The position numbers and the translations under genes were made by a program. From positions 119,737,690 to 119,801,689 of the forward strand of contig CM019066.1 in NCBI GenBank assembly GCA_009667805.1: DNA of 64,000 nucleotides. The letters are read 5' to 3'. Origin of the DNA: Leptobrachium leishanense. Its lineage: Eukaryota > Chordata > Amphibia > Anura > Megophryidae. Under the pieces are notes generated by a model. The model made no database searches and was not told the DNA's origin. It saw nothing but the letters and a program-made list of their open reading frames with translations. Of this stretch, positions 36,872-48,851 are shown piece by piece (position 1 is the first letter of the stretch; every line of letters begins with the position of its first letter).

Positions 36872-36960
36872 ATCCAAGTAAAGTATCCATGTAATTGGGC
36901 AGACTAGATGGGCCGAAAGGTTCTTATCTGCCGACATTTTTCTATGTTTCTATGTTTCTA

Positions 36961-39067
36961 AATTAGGAAGGCTGCAGATCATGGTAGCACTTTAATTATT
37001 GGAGATTTTAATTACCTGGACATTAATTGGGATAGTGGGACTAATAATTCAGCAAAGGGAATCCGGTTTCTGAACATTTTAAATGATACCTTCATGTCAC
37101 AACTGGTAGAAACACCAACTAGAGAGGATAACTGTCTGGACCTGGTTATAACAAATAAAATGTAAAGGAACAGTTGGGAAACAGTGACCATAATATGGTG
37201 ACTTTTGAAATAAACTCAAAAAAACACATTCATAAGGGGCATGCTAAAACATTTAATTTTAAAAAGGCCAACTTTATTAAAATAAAGGAAGCTCTCAATG
37301 TCATTGACTGGCAGAAACTCTTTCACGGGAAAAACACTGAGGAGAAGTGGAATATCTTTAAACTAACACTAGAAAAGTACACGTCACAATATATTCCACT
37401 GGTTAATAAATATAAAAGAAACAGACTGAAACCAATGTGGCTTAGTAGGAAGGTAACTAAGGAAATGAAAAAAAAAAGAAGGCATTTAAAGCTTTTAAAT
37501 TTGATAAATCTGAGGCATCCTATAAAGCATATAGGGCAGCCAATAAAGCATGTAAAAAAATGTGATTAGATGGGCTAAACTAGAAAATGAAAAAGAAATA
37601 GCCAAAGAGAGCAAGACCAACCCTAAAAGATTCTTTAGGTACATAAATTCTAAAAAACCCAAGAGTGAAAATGTAGGTTCACTAAAATCTGAGTCAGGGT
37701 TATTGTTAACTGAAGATCAGGATAAGGCAGAAATTTTAAATGATTATTTTTCTTCAGTATTTATCAAAGAAGAAACCTATAACAGGAGACATGAATTCAT
37801 TAATAAAAACTTACTAATACAAAGTGACTGGTTGACTCAGGACAAGGTTTTGCAGAAATTAAACAATGTGAATGTGAATAAAGCCCCAGGCCAGATGGAA
37901 TTCACCCGCGAGTACTGAGAGCGCTATGTGTTGAAATATGTAAACCTCTGTTCTTAATCCTTCAAGATTCTGTTCTTTCAGGAATAGTACCAGAGGATTG
38001 GAGAAAAGCTGACGTGGTCCCTATATTTAAGAAAGGTTTAAATTTGTGCCTGGGAATTATAGACCTGTGAGCTTAACATCTGTGGCTGGGAAAGTATTTG
38101 AGGGGTTACTAAGGATAATATTCAGGAATTTATTGGGAGGTATAATGTTATTGGCAAAAAATCAGCATGGTTTCATGAAACACAGATCATGTCAGACTAA
38201 CCTAATTACGTTCTTTGAGGAAGTAAGTAGAAGTATAGATCAGGGGGTCGCAGTGGATGTGATTTACTTAGATTTTGCCAAAGCTTTCGACACAGTTCCA
38301 CACAAAAGGTTACTATTTAAATTGAGAAAAAATCGGTCTATATGAAAATACTTGTTCTTGATAGAAAACTGGCTAAAAGATAGGGTACAGAGAGTGGTCA
38401 TAAATGGTACATTTTTCAAGATGGACACCAGTGGTAAGCGGTGTCCCTCAGGGGTCTGTTATAGGACCAATACTATTCAATTTATTTATAAATGACCTGA
38501 GATAGGCATTGAAAGCCATGTATCAGTGTTTGCAGATGACACAAAACTAGGAAAAGTAATACAATGTGAGCAGGATGTTACTTCGCTGCAGGGGGATTTA
38601 GATAAATTGGGGGACTGAGCACTTAAATGGCAGATGAGATTTAATCTAGATAAATGCAAAGTTATGCACTTTGGAGTGAAGAACACACAAGTATTTATAC
38701 CCTAAACGGTACAGGAGTTAGGGAAATCCAAGCAGGAGAAGGATTTGGGAATAATCATAGACTTCAAACTAAGTAACAATGTGCAATGTCAAACAGCAGC
38801 CGCCAAGGCCAGCAAAGTATTGGCATGCATTAAAAGGGGAGTTCACTCACGGGATGAAAACATAATTTTGCCTCTGTATAAATCAATGGTCAGGCCGCAC
38901 CTTGAATATGCCGTGCAATTTTGGGCACCTGTCTTAAAAAAAGATATTATAGCACTAGAAAAAGTGCAGAGATGGGCAACTAAATTAATAAGGGGAATGG
39001 AAGGGTTAAGTTATGAGGAAAGACTAACAAGCTTAAACCTGTTTAGTTTAGAGAAACAACCTTAGAG
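36961..39067 (+). pseudogene. CR1-A ORF2 continued: endonuclease end and RT
   Basis: Begins in the endonuclease (LIIGDFNYLDINW, NCLDLVITN, GNSDHNMVTF), then RT fragments in several frames: NVNKAPGQ, NYRPVSLTSVAGKVFE, NQHGFMKHRSCQTNLITFF, motif A VIYLDFAKAFDTVPHKRL, damaged motif B, motif C VFADDTKL, thumb PHLEYAVQFWAPVLKKD, and RTRGHPFRL at the MITE insertion. Many frameshifts and stops; clearly dead and more decayed than CR1-B. Confidence 0.87.
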
Positions 39068-39725
39068 GGGATCTGATAACCTTATATAAATATATACGGG
39101 GCCATTATCAACCATTGTCTGATAACCTATTCATTAACAGGTCTATACACAGGACAAGGGGTCATCCATTTAGGCTAGGGTCAAACGAAAGCATTTTTAC
39201 ACGCGAACGTAAAAAAGTGCGTCCGAACGCATTGACGTATTTTTTCATGGAATTCGCGAAAAACGGTCGTACGATGCGCATTTTGTCGCCCGTGATTTTT
39301 TTACGGATCCAAACCAGGAAACTTTGGGTGTCTGGACATATGTTGGCCGGAACACAGCAGGGTCTGAACGTCTCCAATCAACACACACACACCGCTAAAG
39401 TGGAACGCAGCGCACTCTGTACGTCCGTACTAGCGGTTCTGCGTTCTCGAAAAATGCATTAAATTTCCACTTGCGTTGCGCGCGGTCCGGACTTTCGTGC
39501 GCACCATACTTCGTATATTGGCCGTCATGCCGTCATTTGCTGCTAAAGTTGGCGGCCAAGTGTAATTAAGTGCCCAGACTCGCAGTTAAAAGTGCGCTGG
39601 TCTGGGGCGTGGCTTGGCAGCCGATGGTGATGGCCGCCTGAGCTGTTAGCTCCGCCACGAGACATTGTAATCCGCTTACATCCGCAGACCCTGAGCTCCC
39701 CAGAGACACCTGGAGGACCCCCACG

Positions 39726-40721
39726 ATGCCGGCCACTCATAAATCGCCGAAACGCGGTAAGCAGCGGGATGGTTCAGTGGCCGCGCTGTTTTCCGCGAAG
39801 AGGCCGGCGGCCTCGCAAGATGGCGGCCGCTCCTCTTCCCGCCACAAAACGCCGGTCTCGGAGGACGAAATGTCGGACGGGAACCCGGCAGAAGCCGATA
39901 CAACATCCATACTCACCCATATGCGGGAAATGCGCACATATCTGGCTGGGGAGATCGATAGGAGCACGAAGATCATGCAGGCAGACCTCATGGCGCTAGG
40001 TACGAGAACGGCGGCGCTCGAAACCAGGGTCGATGACATGGCTGACGCACATAATGTGGTGGTGGACGGCACGAATATGTTACTACGCAGAGTGGAGGAC
40101 ATTGAGATACAGATGGAAGATTTATCAAACCGAACGCGCAGAAACAACCTTCGTATAAGAGGCCTCCCAGAGGGAGCGGGCGAGGGCTCCCTGGCTGATT
40201 TGGTGCGGGACCTTCTACGTCCCCTGGCCCCAGACTTACCAGACCAAGCGTGGATTCTAGACCGGGCACACCGCGCTCTGCGCGCTCGGAGGGCAGAGGA
40301 TGAGCGCCCGAGGGACGTGATTGTTCGCTTCTTACATTACTCCACCAAGGAACTTATTCTACGCAACAATAGGGGAGCCTCCATTTCTTACGAGGGTACC
40401 CCCATTTTGCTCTTCCAGGATCTGACCCCAATAACGCTACAGCGTCGGAGGGAATGGAAACCCGTCGCAGACCTACTCAGAAACCACAAGATCCAATTCG
40501 CCTGGGGACACCCCTTGAAGATCCTGGCCTTCCTAGACGGCGCACACCCACGTTCTACAACCCCGGATGGATCCGAGCAGATTCTTCAAAGCTCTTGGTA
40601 TCACCCCCCGGACGACTTCGAACTCCCGAACCAACATCCTATATCCCTGCAACATTTCTCCAGAGAATGGAGAACCGTTGGTGGCAATGTGCGCAGTCGC
40701 TCTGGACGTGCCCCGACTTGA
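39726..40721 (+). CDS. L1 ORF1 protein, 331 aa, intact
   Basis: Basic N-terminus (MPATHKSPKRGKQRDG), acidic/polar stretch, then a heptad-rich coiled coil at about residues 60-130 (IDRSTKIMQADLMALGTRTA, ALETRVDDMADAHN, LLRRVEDIEIQMEDL). The RRM-like core begins at the signature NRTRRNNLRIRGLPEG (~133-150) and is followed by a C-terminal domain with RAHRALRARRAEDERPRDVI. This trimeric RNA-binding chaperone coats L1 RNA. One uninterrupted frame; ATG is the first after the leader. 586 bp precede ORF2. Confidence 0.9.
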   Translation: MPATHKSPKRGKQRDGSVAALFSAKRPAASQDGGRSSSRHKTPVSEDEMSDGNPAEADTTSILTHMREMRTYLAGEIDRSTKIMQADLMALGTRTAALETRVDDMADAHNVVVDGTNMLLRRVEDIEIQMEDLSNRTRRNNLRIRGLPEGAGEGSLADLVRDLLRPLAPDLPDQAWILDRAHRALRARRAEDERPRDVIVRFLHYSTKELILRNNRGASISYEGTPILLFQDLTPITLQRRREWKPVADLLRNHKIQFAWGHPLKILAFLDGAHPRSTTPDGSEQILQSSWYHPPDDFELPNQHPISLQHFSREWRTVGGNVRSRSGRAPT

Positions 40722-41307
40722 GGTGAGGTGCCCCATTTTTTCCTTTTTTTTGCGCCCTCCAGAGACAGCCCTTTTTCCTGGGAAGGCACAATGGGCCATC
40801 GGCAGGTGCGTCCCGGGTGTGGACAGCACAATTCCTCCCCTCACCCCTTGCACCCCATCTTTGGGCCTTCTACGCCCGACGGCGATCCTCTCCCACTCCC
40901 ACGATGCCTCGGGACCGCACGGAGGGACTCGGGTGGCTGACGAGGACACAGGGGGAGCCCCCTCCTTTTTCTCTTTTTTACAGGGTCTTACAATCCAATG
41001 AACACTCGTGGCGGGCGAGGTGGTATCCTGGACTCTCATACTGGAGCCGAACTTTGGGTTACCTCCCCCCCAATCCTTTTTTACCTGGCGATATGTAAGC
41101 CCAGGCTATTTCTGGCTTCCTACTCGGAGGCCTTTTTTGTATATAGTTCTATTTGTTTGAAGGTTTTAGTGTTATTGTTCTTTTTCTTTTCTTTCTTCTC
41201 TTGTTGTTTTTCCACCAGGCTGCCCTTACGGGCTTGTTTATTGCCACGGGATAGCACGGGATGTGGTACAGTATCCTCTTTTATGCTTTTTTTGAAAATA
41301 CACCACG

Positions 41308-44300
41308 ATGTCCGTTAAGATTACCTCCCTAAATGTGAAGGGCCTGAACTCCCCAAACAAGCGCCGCCTCTTACTGCGCAGTCTTAAATCAGCTAAGTCA
41401 GACATAGCGTTTATTCAGGAAACACACATTAACAAAGTGGCCAAGGTCAGACTCACAGATCATATCTATACTGTGGCGGTCTCGGCCCACTCCGTAGTTA
41501 AGCGCAATGGGGTGTCTATCCTCTTTCGGAAGACATGCCCCTTTAAGATTACATCTGAGGTGTGTGACAGCGACGGTAGATTTGTCCTGGTATCGGGGTC
41601 ACTGTACGCTTCTACTTGTCATCTCATTAACATTTACGCCCCTAATGCACAATCCGAACAGTTCTGGACGGACATGACTACCCTGGTGGCCTCCCTCCCT
41701 CCTGGCATGGTGATTGTGGGTGGTGACATGAATGCGGTCCCTTGCGCGGCTGTTGACAGACGATCCCAGACAGGAACTGACCGGGCACCGGGACTTAGTG
41801 GACAGGATAGGGCTTTTTACACTTTCCTCAGACGCTCAGATTTACTGGACGCATGGAGGGTACTCCACCCTGATGACAGAGATTTTACTTTTTACTCGGC
41901 TCCACACGGTTCATATTCACGCATAGACCTTCTTCTCTGCAACGCTGCTAGTATGGCCAGGGTGGTGCGAGCAGATATTCACAGTATTACGTGGTCGGAC
42001 CATGCAGACATTTCCCTACAGCTGGCTGTTCCCCAATCCTCTGGTCCGTGGAAGTGGAAGCTGAATGCCTCTCTTCTCCGCGACCCAGACGTTATAGCAC
42101 AGACACGGGTGGCCCTTGACCAATATTTTACGGAAAACGCCTCAGAGGAGATGTCCCCGGCCACGGTTTGGGCTGCTCACAAAGCCGTGATCCGAGGCCA
42201 TTTCATCAAAATAGCCACGTTTCGGAAGAAACAGAAACTTAGCTTGGCCCTAGACCTCCAAGCACAGCTTCACCGTTTGGAGCAACAACACAAGGCGGAT
42301 CCCACTCCCTCTGGGCTTGTCGCCCTCAATGAAGTCAGGAGAGCCCTGAAACAGCTCTTCCTAGATGACGTTGCTAAATCCCTAACGTGGTCTAGGCGGA
42401 CCTTCTACGAACAATCTAACAAATTAGACTCACTCTTAGCGCGTAGCCTCAGACCTAGGGGGACTTATAAATCGATCTCCTCTGTCAGGGCGGGCAACGG
42501 GAGAGTGGTTACATCCCCCGACGCTATAGCTCAAGTTTTCACTGAATTCTACGACCGACTTTATAACCACTCAAGGGACCAGGGGGAGGGGGCTGGCAGC
42601 GCCACAGGCGTGATTGATGACTTCTTAAATTCCACACCCTTGACCGCCCTCACCCAGGCCCAGTCTGACACTCTTGGGGAGCCGATTGCCATGCCAGAGG
42701 TTAGCAGGGCACTTGCCGGCCTGAATGGTATGAAAGCCCCGGACCAGATGGTTTCCATGGAGGTTATTACAAAACCTTCAAGAAAATCTTACTCCCACAC
42801 TTGACCAATCTCTTTAATGCGCTGCGTGGGGAGACCCGCTTACACCCAGACATGACACTGGCCGACATAGCGCTGCTTCCGAAGGAAGGGAGGGACGCCT
42901 CGAGACCTGAAAACTACCGCCCCATCTCCCTCCTTAACTTCGATATTAAACTCCTGGCCAAAATATTGGCGGATAGACTGAACCCCATGTTGACCTCGCT
43001 TATACATCCCGACCAGGTTGGCTTCATTCCCGGCAGACAGCTGTACGAGAATACGCGCCGAGGTGCCGACCTGGTGTGGTGGGCGGGATCGACTCGAACG
43101 CCTTCTCTGCTTCTTTCCTTGGATGCGGAGAAGGCCTTCGACAGGGTGACATGGCCTTTTCTCTTTCGTCTTCTGGTACGACTGGGGTTGCCTGACAACT
43201 TCATCAATGTGATTAAGGCCCTGTATGAAAATCCGAGAGCGCAGATTAAACTCCAGGGTGCCTCCCGTTCCCCTTTCACTATCTCGAATGGCACGCGACA
43301 GGGGTGCCCTTTGTCTCCGATCCTATTTGTGCTAGCTCTAGAACCCCTTCTAACGCGCATACGCCAATCCCCGCATATACAAGGTGTCCCTTTGGGCAAC
43401 CACAGGTTCACAGTCTCGGCTTACGCAGACGACATCTTGCTCTCCCTGACGGATCCCCTACGGTCCATGCGCCACCTCCATGACTTGTTGACACACTATG
43501 GTTCACTTTCAGGTTTTAAGGTCAACCTTACTAAATCCCAGGCGATGCCCTTACACATGTCACCGGAGATGGTAGCGGTATGGCATCCAGCTTCCGCATT
43601 CCAATTGTACGGACGTCTCTTAAATATCTTGGGGTTTCCCTGACTAGTGACCCCACACGTTTGTTTTCTGCCAACATCCCACCCGTGATACGACAGATTA
43701 AGAAGGACCTAGAGGACTGGACTGAGAAGCCGATCTCGTGGATCGGGAGGATCCACTCTGTTAAGATGAACATCTTGCCCAGACTTCTGTTTCTTTTTCA
43801 AGCGCTGCCGGTGGCGGTCACCCGGAGGGACTTGGCAGGAATTCAATCTGCGATAGACGCCTTCGTCTGGCAGAATAAAAGGCGGAGAGTAGCCCGTAAA
43901 ATACTATATCGTCCTAAAACTAGAGGTGGTTTGGGTCTCCCTAACCTTTATATGTATTATTGCGCAGCACAACTGGCGCAGGTGGTTGCCTGGCACGCAC
44001 CGGCGGCGGACAGACGTTGGGTGACACTAGAGACTGCGCTTACCTCTCCTGACCGCCCACACATGGCTCTGTGGCTTCCCAGACCTTCGCGCCCCTTGCC
44101 CCGCACGGTTTGCCCGGCAATAGCCAACTCCCTGCGCATCTTTGACCTCGCCTGCTCCAAGTTCTCTTTAGCCACTACTCCGTCGCCTATGACCCCGCTC
44201 TTCCGCAACCCGGCCTTCCCCCAGGGATGAACCTTCCTGACTTCAAAACACTAGAGGCATCGGGACTAAGACGCTTTGGAGACATATTGACAGGGGGTAA

Positions 44301-45255
44301 AAAGGTGACCTTTGCAGACCTCTCCGCTAGGGCCTCACTGAGACCATTTGACTACTTTCGCTTTATGCAGCTGCGGCATTATATAGATACAGAGGCCCTG
44401 GTCCCCATAGCCAACACGCCCTTGAACTGGTTTGAGAAGCTCTGCTCTGCGGCGAGTGTCCCTAGAGGATTGATTTCGACTATATATTACGCACTATGTT
44501 CCGGCTCCAAGGAATGGGGCGAGCTCGCCTATTGCGCTCGCTGGGAGGCCGATCTGCAGGAATCATTGACGGGGGATGAATGGGAGGAAATTTGGGAGGC
44601 TACGGCAAAGTCCTCTATTTGTGTCACTCACCAAGAACAATCCTTTAAAATGCTATTCAGATGGTACACGACCCCTGTGCTCCTATGCAGGATGGGGAGA
44701 ACTACTAGTGATTTATGCTGGCGCAACTGTGGATTACAGGGTACCTTTATTCACTTGTGGTGGGACTGCCCGAGGGTCAAGGAATACTGGGGGAAGGTGG
44801 GCCGTTTGCTGACTTCGATATTTCACAGACCTGTTCATGTGGACCCCTGGGACTTCTTGCTCTCTCGGCCGAAAACTGGTTTCACGAACCCCGAGCAGTC
44901 CTTGCTACGTTGCGTCCTCTTGGCGGCTCGCAGAGCCCTGGCTTCTCAATGGCTATCGGATGTCCTGCCTACTATGCGTCTCGTGAAGGCTAAAGTATCC
45001 GATGTGAGGCTCATGGAGGAACTGACAGCTATTGTACGCCAAACTTACCCAAATTCGAGAAAACTTGGCATTTGTGGGAGGATTATTTGGGAGTTACAAG
45101 TTGAAATGTATATCTCCGGTACTCAATTAAGTTTGTACAGCCTGGATGGAACTGTCCACCCTTTCCCCCCTTCTTCTCCCCCCTTTCTTTCTTTCTTCTT
45201 TCTCTTTTCTTCCTCTCGGAATCTTCCCCAATTTTTTTTCTTACGATGGGTTTGA
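41308..45255 (+). pseudogene. L1 ORF2: endonuclease-RT-Cys domain, three frameshifts
   Basis: AP endonuclease in 41308-42800: SLNVKGLNSPNKRRLL (Asn), IQETHI (Glu), VVGGDMNAVP (Asp/Asn), SRIDLLLC, TWSDHADI (Asp/His). A frameshift near 42740 falls in the MKAPD block. RT in 42801-43643: ENYRPISLLNFDIKLLAKIL, DQVGFIPGRQLYENTRR, motif A SLDAEKAFDRV, motif B RQGCPLSPILFVLALEPL, motif C AYADDILLS. A second shift near 43600 precedes SLKYLGVSLT. A third near 44225 precedes the C-terminal domain with CWRNCGLQGTFIHLWWDCP. All catalytic residues are present; three single-base-type shifts are the visible defects. Confidence 0.9.
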
Positions 45256-45438
45256 TTTATTATCAGTCTATGTCTATGCCCGCTATCAGATGGGGTTAAG
45301 ATTTGGCACCTGTCAATTGATCTCTGTATTTTCAAGCGCTTGATGGAAATGTTGGTTGTGCCATGTTCTGTGTAAAAACTCATAAATAAAGAATTTAAAA
45401 AAAAAAAAAAAAAGTGCACTGGTCTGACCCCAGCCTTA

Positions 45439-45818
45439 GACTGGAAGAAAGAAAATTTAGCTAAAGCATAGGAAGGGTTATTATGGTGAGAACAATAAAG
45501 CTGTGGAATTCTCTGCCTGTTGAAGGTGGTTGGTCAGAGTTCTGTACAGACTTTTAAAAAACGACTGGAATGACTTCCTGCACAGACACAGAATATTAAG
45601 GGTTAATAATATTTAATATGTGGGTAAAAGATTCTTGATCCAGGAGAAATCTGATGCATTCTGGGGTCAGAAGGAATTTTTTTCCAGTATGTTGCATATT
45701 TCAGACTGGGTTTTTTGCCTTCTTTGGATATCAACAGCAGTAGGTTATGTGGGAGAGGCTGAACCCGATGGACGTATGTCTTTTTTCAGCCTATATAACT
45801 ATGTAACTATGTAATATA
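45439..45818 (+). repeat. CR1-A 3' UTR and 8-bp tail
   Basis: Resumes CR1-A after the MITE/L1 (ACTGGAAGAAAGAAAATTTA). The terminal ORF2 codons LWNSLPVEGGWSEFCT are partly readable, and the end is (AACTATGT)n. Confidence 0.85.
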
Positions 45819-45986
45819 CGATGATCATATTCTAAATAGTGGATTCAGTGTATTTTCAGCAAAATGGAATCGCCGAAATGTGGCGTTATGGGCCAAAACG
45901 AATTTCGGTGCTTTGCGAATAGGTCCTTTAATGCTGGACAACTTTGAAATACTGATGATAACCACATTGAAGCCAGCTCTGACAAC

Positions 45987-46638
45987 TAGGGATGTGCGCG
46001 GCTGAAAAAATTGTTTAGTTTAGTGCCATTTAGTTTTTAAATAATTTTGTTTTTGGAATTTCGGAACTAATTTCATTTCGTATTTCGTTTCGTTTTGGAT
46101 CGATTCGAATTTTCGGATCGATTAGAAATTTCAACTAGATTCCAATTTCATATATCAATTCGATAGTTGATATCAATTCGAATTTTGGATCACTAAATAA
46201 AACCCCAATTGATGAAATTTTGCTGTTAAAAGACAAACTAGGGTTAAATTAAGCTGTCTCACAGGTTTAGTATTTGAGTCAATTTAACAGGGACAGGTGC
46301 TTGTGAAACTGTGTAACTGTGTAACGAAATTAATTTGTTTCATAAAGTCGTTTGCCGACTGTATTACTTGTAGTGTATGTATTTTAATTTAAGATCAATT
46401 CGATAGTTGATATATCGATTCGATAGTTGATATTGATTCAAATTCTGGAACACAAAAAAAATTATTCAAATTTTTCTTTTATTATGATGACACAGTGTTA
46501 AACTAAATAAATTAGTTACATAACGTTTTGTTTCGAATTCGGATCTTATCGATTCGTTATTCAGAACTACTTCCGAAATACAAATTATCGAATTTCGTTC
46601 CGAATTCCGAATTTTTCCGAAACAAATGCATATCTCTA
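45987..46638. mobile_element. hAT MITE, 652 bp
   Basis: 8-bp duplication CTGACAAC (45979-45986 and 46639-46646). Ends TAGGGATGTGC and complement of GCATATCTCTA. Interior dominated by TTCGAATT/ATCGATTCGA motifs on both strands. Ends resemble the larger hAT at 13496-19000. Confidence 0.92.
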
Positions 46639-46646
46639 CTGACAAC

Positions 46647-48192
46647 TATGCTGAATAACTTTGCAACTACTGTGGAAAGAATAGGGAAAAGTATGAAACA
46701 CAAGAGTGGCAGTTTCCTACACAGTGAGTTCACTATCCTTGCTCCACCATATTTTGCCAACGTTCTTTCAATGAAAGTGATTGGAGAATGGCAGTTTTAA
46801 TATGTACCACATACTATTTTGTTCAGTTTATCCTTAATTATGCACTAGTGCCTACAAATTCAATGCATTCTGGCAGTTGTTCATACAGATCCTTTTTGAA
46901 TTTATTCTGCTAATGCTGGATTAGACACATAAGATAATGTAAAACAATAAAGCATTTCATTTTAACCATCAGACTCCAGAGGCAGACAGCAAACCTAAGA
47001 ATACAAATAAAACCTTTGCAAAAAAATCATAGCAGGTGCATTCGTTGCATAGATTCATATAGTCTGAGATTTTTTTATTTTACAGGGAAATTATCATATT
47101 TAATAAACCAACCTGTTGAAAGGTCGGACCAAAAGTCAAACCCAGCATTTGTGTTAAAAACTGGGAAAATTCTCAAACGAAACAAGTCTATGTATTAATG
47201 GAAACATGACCATTTTAATTGTTTTGCTTTTTGATACGAAATCTCATCCATTCCAACTTGATTCTGGTTGCACATTTTATACACAATGTATCAAGCGTAG
47301 TTTATATGAATTGATTTATATAGTACTGACAAGGTACGCATGAATTATCCTGGGAACAATGGAGCACAGATATCTTAGCACCAAAAACTAACTTTGGTCT
47401 ATTTCTGAAATGATTAATTGCTTGATACACAAATGCAATGTATTAGAACGTTATTCTCCCTAGAGAATACCAGCACTTTCCCAGGTGCATGGAATGAATT
47501 CTCCCTTGGTCCAGTTGAGTTCATCAGGATTTACAAAATATCCCCAAGAATCCCTTAAAACACAAACTAATAAATTACATTCTTGAGTAGAAAAAGAACA
47601 ATACAGCATATGGTGACTCCAGAATTTACCACACAACATAAACCTTTCGCTTCATAGAAAAAGAAAACGTTGGAGCGGAAAATGTAATTTTAATGTTTCT
47701 AACAAAATATTTAAAAAGAAAAAAAATTAACAATTTCTTAATGTTTTCATATGCCTGAAGCAAAGGTATATGCCAATATGACAGAAGAAAAAACACTTTT
47801 AACCTCATCAAATAAAATGAAAATATTGTGATAACATGAAACCTACAGCATGACTCATTGACAAAAATAATTCCATATGCATAAATTTTATTTAAACGGT
47901 GAGCTCGATCTAATTCGGCCTGATCACTGATATACAGTGCCTTTATGGACAGTTTTCTGTTTGCAAAGTTTAAATAAGAGCATACCAGCACTTTGATTAA
48001 AATTCTGCTTTCGTGACTAAATTGTTTTAATGGAAATTTCAGCTTTAACAATTAAATTTGAGTTTCCGAGTAAGCCAAATTTGAAAATAATATCAGTGAC
48101 TGAAAGGTGTTAAGTAGCTCTTTGGGCAGGGAAACCAGAAAAATCTGACTGAAACGCTCAATTTTACTATTGTGTTGGTTTAGCACTAAAAA
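46647..48192. other. No feature recognised
   Basis: AT-rich; the longest frame (47626-48051, minus) has low-complexity hydrophobic composition and no domain I recognise. Confidence 0.45.
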
Positions 48193-48200
48193 CACAACTC

Positions 48201-48678
48201 CAGGGGCAGACTGACCCATCGGACACTGGGGCATGGGGGATTGGCCTTGCTTGCCCCTGCAGTGCAGGGTCCAGGGTGTACGGGAGCATCATGGGGAGTC
48301 CCTCCACAGCACGCAGGACGCGCCATGCCCGTCCTGTTGGGCCCCTGCTCAGTTTCTCACTCGTGCCACAAGGACCTTCTGTGCTGTGGCGCAGCCTTAA
48401 TTGCAATGAGTGGGTGATGGCTGCTGCAGCAGAGCGGTGGCCATCTGTATGTCTAGAGGAGGCACAATCGATTCCCCAATTCGCTGTTGGGACCGAGTAG
48501 ATTTTCCTAACTTAGTAAAATCCTTATTTTGAAAATTGTGTGAATAATTCTTTAACACAACAATGTACATGTCGGTTATGCATGGGTCTTTGGGGGTTTG
48601 ACCTTCTGTGGGCATTGCACATGGGGCCCCACGATCTCCTATTGCCCGAGGGCCCCATTATTTGTCAGTCTTCCCCTG
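48201..48678. mobile_element. hAT MITE, 478 bp
   Basis: Ends CAGGGGCAGACTGACCCATC and TTGTCAGTCTTCCCCTG (inverted). 8-bp duplication CACAACTC (48193-48200 and 48679-48686). GC-rich interior with GGGCCCC. Confidence 0.93.
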
Positions 48679-48851
48679 CACAACTCTGTCCCTAAAAATA
48701 ACGTTAACCCAAAAGGCAACATTAATTCTAAAAGTCCTAAACACTGGGGAATCCTTCTAGGGTTAGTGTTATTATTCGATATAGGGTTCCGATTATTTTT
48801 AGGGTTAGAGACAATTTCAGACACAAAATAATTTTTTAGCTGGCTTATTAA

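Larger units (their letters stand above)
32948..36960 (+). mobile_element. CR1-type LINE copy B, about 4.0 kb, near full length
   Basis: Inserted in the endonuclease region of CR1-A between AATTA repeats (32943-32947 and 36961-36965). About 150 bp of 5' leader, an intact ORF1, a damaged ORF2, and a 3' UTR ending in (TTTCTATG)n, the 8-bp CR1 tail. Retains its 5' region, unlike copy A. Confidence 0.9.
39605..45410 (+). mobile_element. L1 retrotransposon, 5.8 kb, full length but damaged
   Basis: Target duplication AAAGTGC(G/A)CTGGTCTG at 39588-39604 and 45411-45426. Short GC-rich 5' leader, ORF1, inter-ORF spacer of 586 bp, ORF2, brief 3' UTR with AATAAA at 45384 and a poly-A tail to 45410. Retains its 5' end, so not a dead-on-arrival truncated copy. 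Much more GC-rich than the surroundings. Confidence 0.92.
39173..45435. mobile_element. Harbinger-like MITE in CR1-A, split by L1
   Basis: Left piece 39173-39604 starts GGCTAGGGTCAAACGA. Right piece 45411-45435 ends TCTGACCCCAGCC. TTA flanks both ends (39170-39172, 45436-45438). Family matches the intact copy at 22003-22398 (ACGAACGTA..., CCGAACG, GATCCAAACCAGGAAACTTT, GTACGTCCGTACTAGCGGTT). Confidence 0.85.
32006..45818 (+). mobile_element. CR1-type LINE copy A, carrying two further insertions
   Basis: 5'-truncated CR1: partial esterase ORF1, ORF2 endonuclease and RT, 3' UTR ending in an 8-bp repeat (AACTATGT)n at 45795-45812, a CR1 hallmark. Broken by CR1-B at 32948-36960 and by a MITE plus L1 at 39173-45435. 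Flanked by a 7-bp repeat CGATGAT. When the insertions are removed, coding blocks and 3' UTR line up in the same order as CR1-B. Confidence 0.88.
31735..45935. mobile_element. Host repeat (MITE-like) split by CR1-A
   Basis: Pieces 31735-32005 and 45826-45935. Both ends contain GCACCGAAATT in inverted orientation (left near 31750; right as AATTTCGGTGC near 45901), suggesting a MITE. CR1-A sits between copies of CGATGAT (31999-32005 and 45819-45825). Superfamily unassigned. Confidence 0.5.

Noticed and set aside
36880..36960. GGGCCGAAAGGTTC as a possible hammerhead
   Set aside because: It is the conserved CR1 3' UTR end followed by the 8-bp tail; no core motif.
40533..41039. 168-aa minus and 144-aa plus ORFs between L1 ORF1 and ORF2
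   Set aside because: They lie in the GC-rich inter-ORF spacer, overlap ORF1's end, and show only low-complexity Pro/Ser content.
47626..48051. 141-aa minus-strand ORF as a host gene
   Set aside because: No domain, no splice-site support, AT-biased composition typical of random open frames here.
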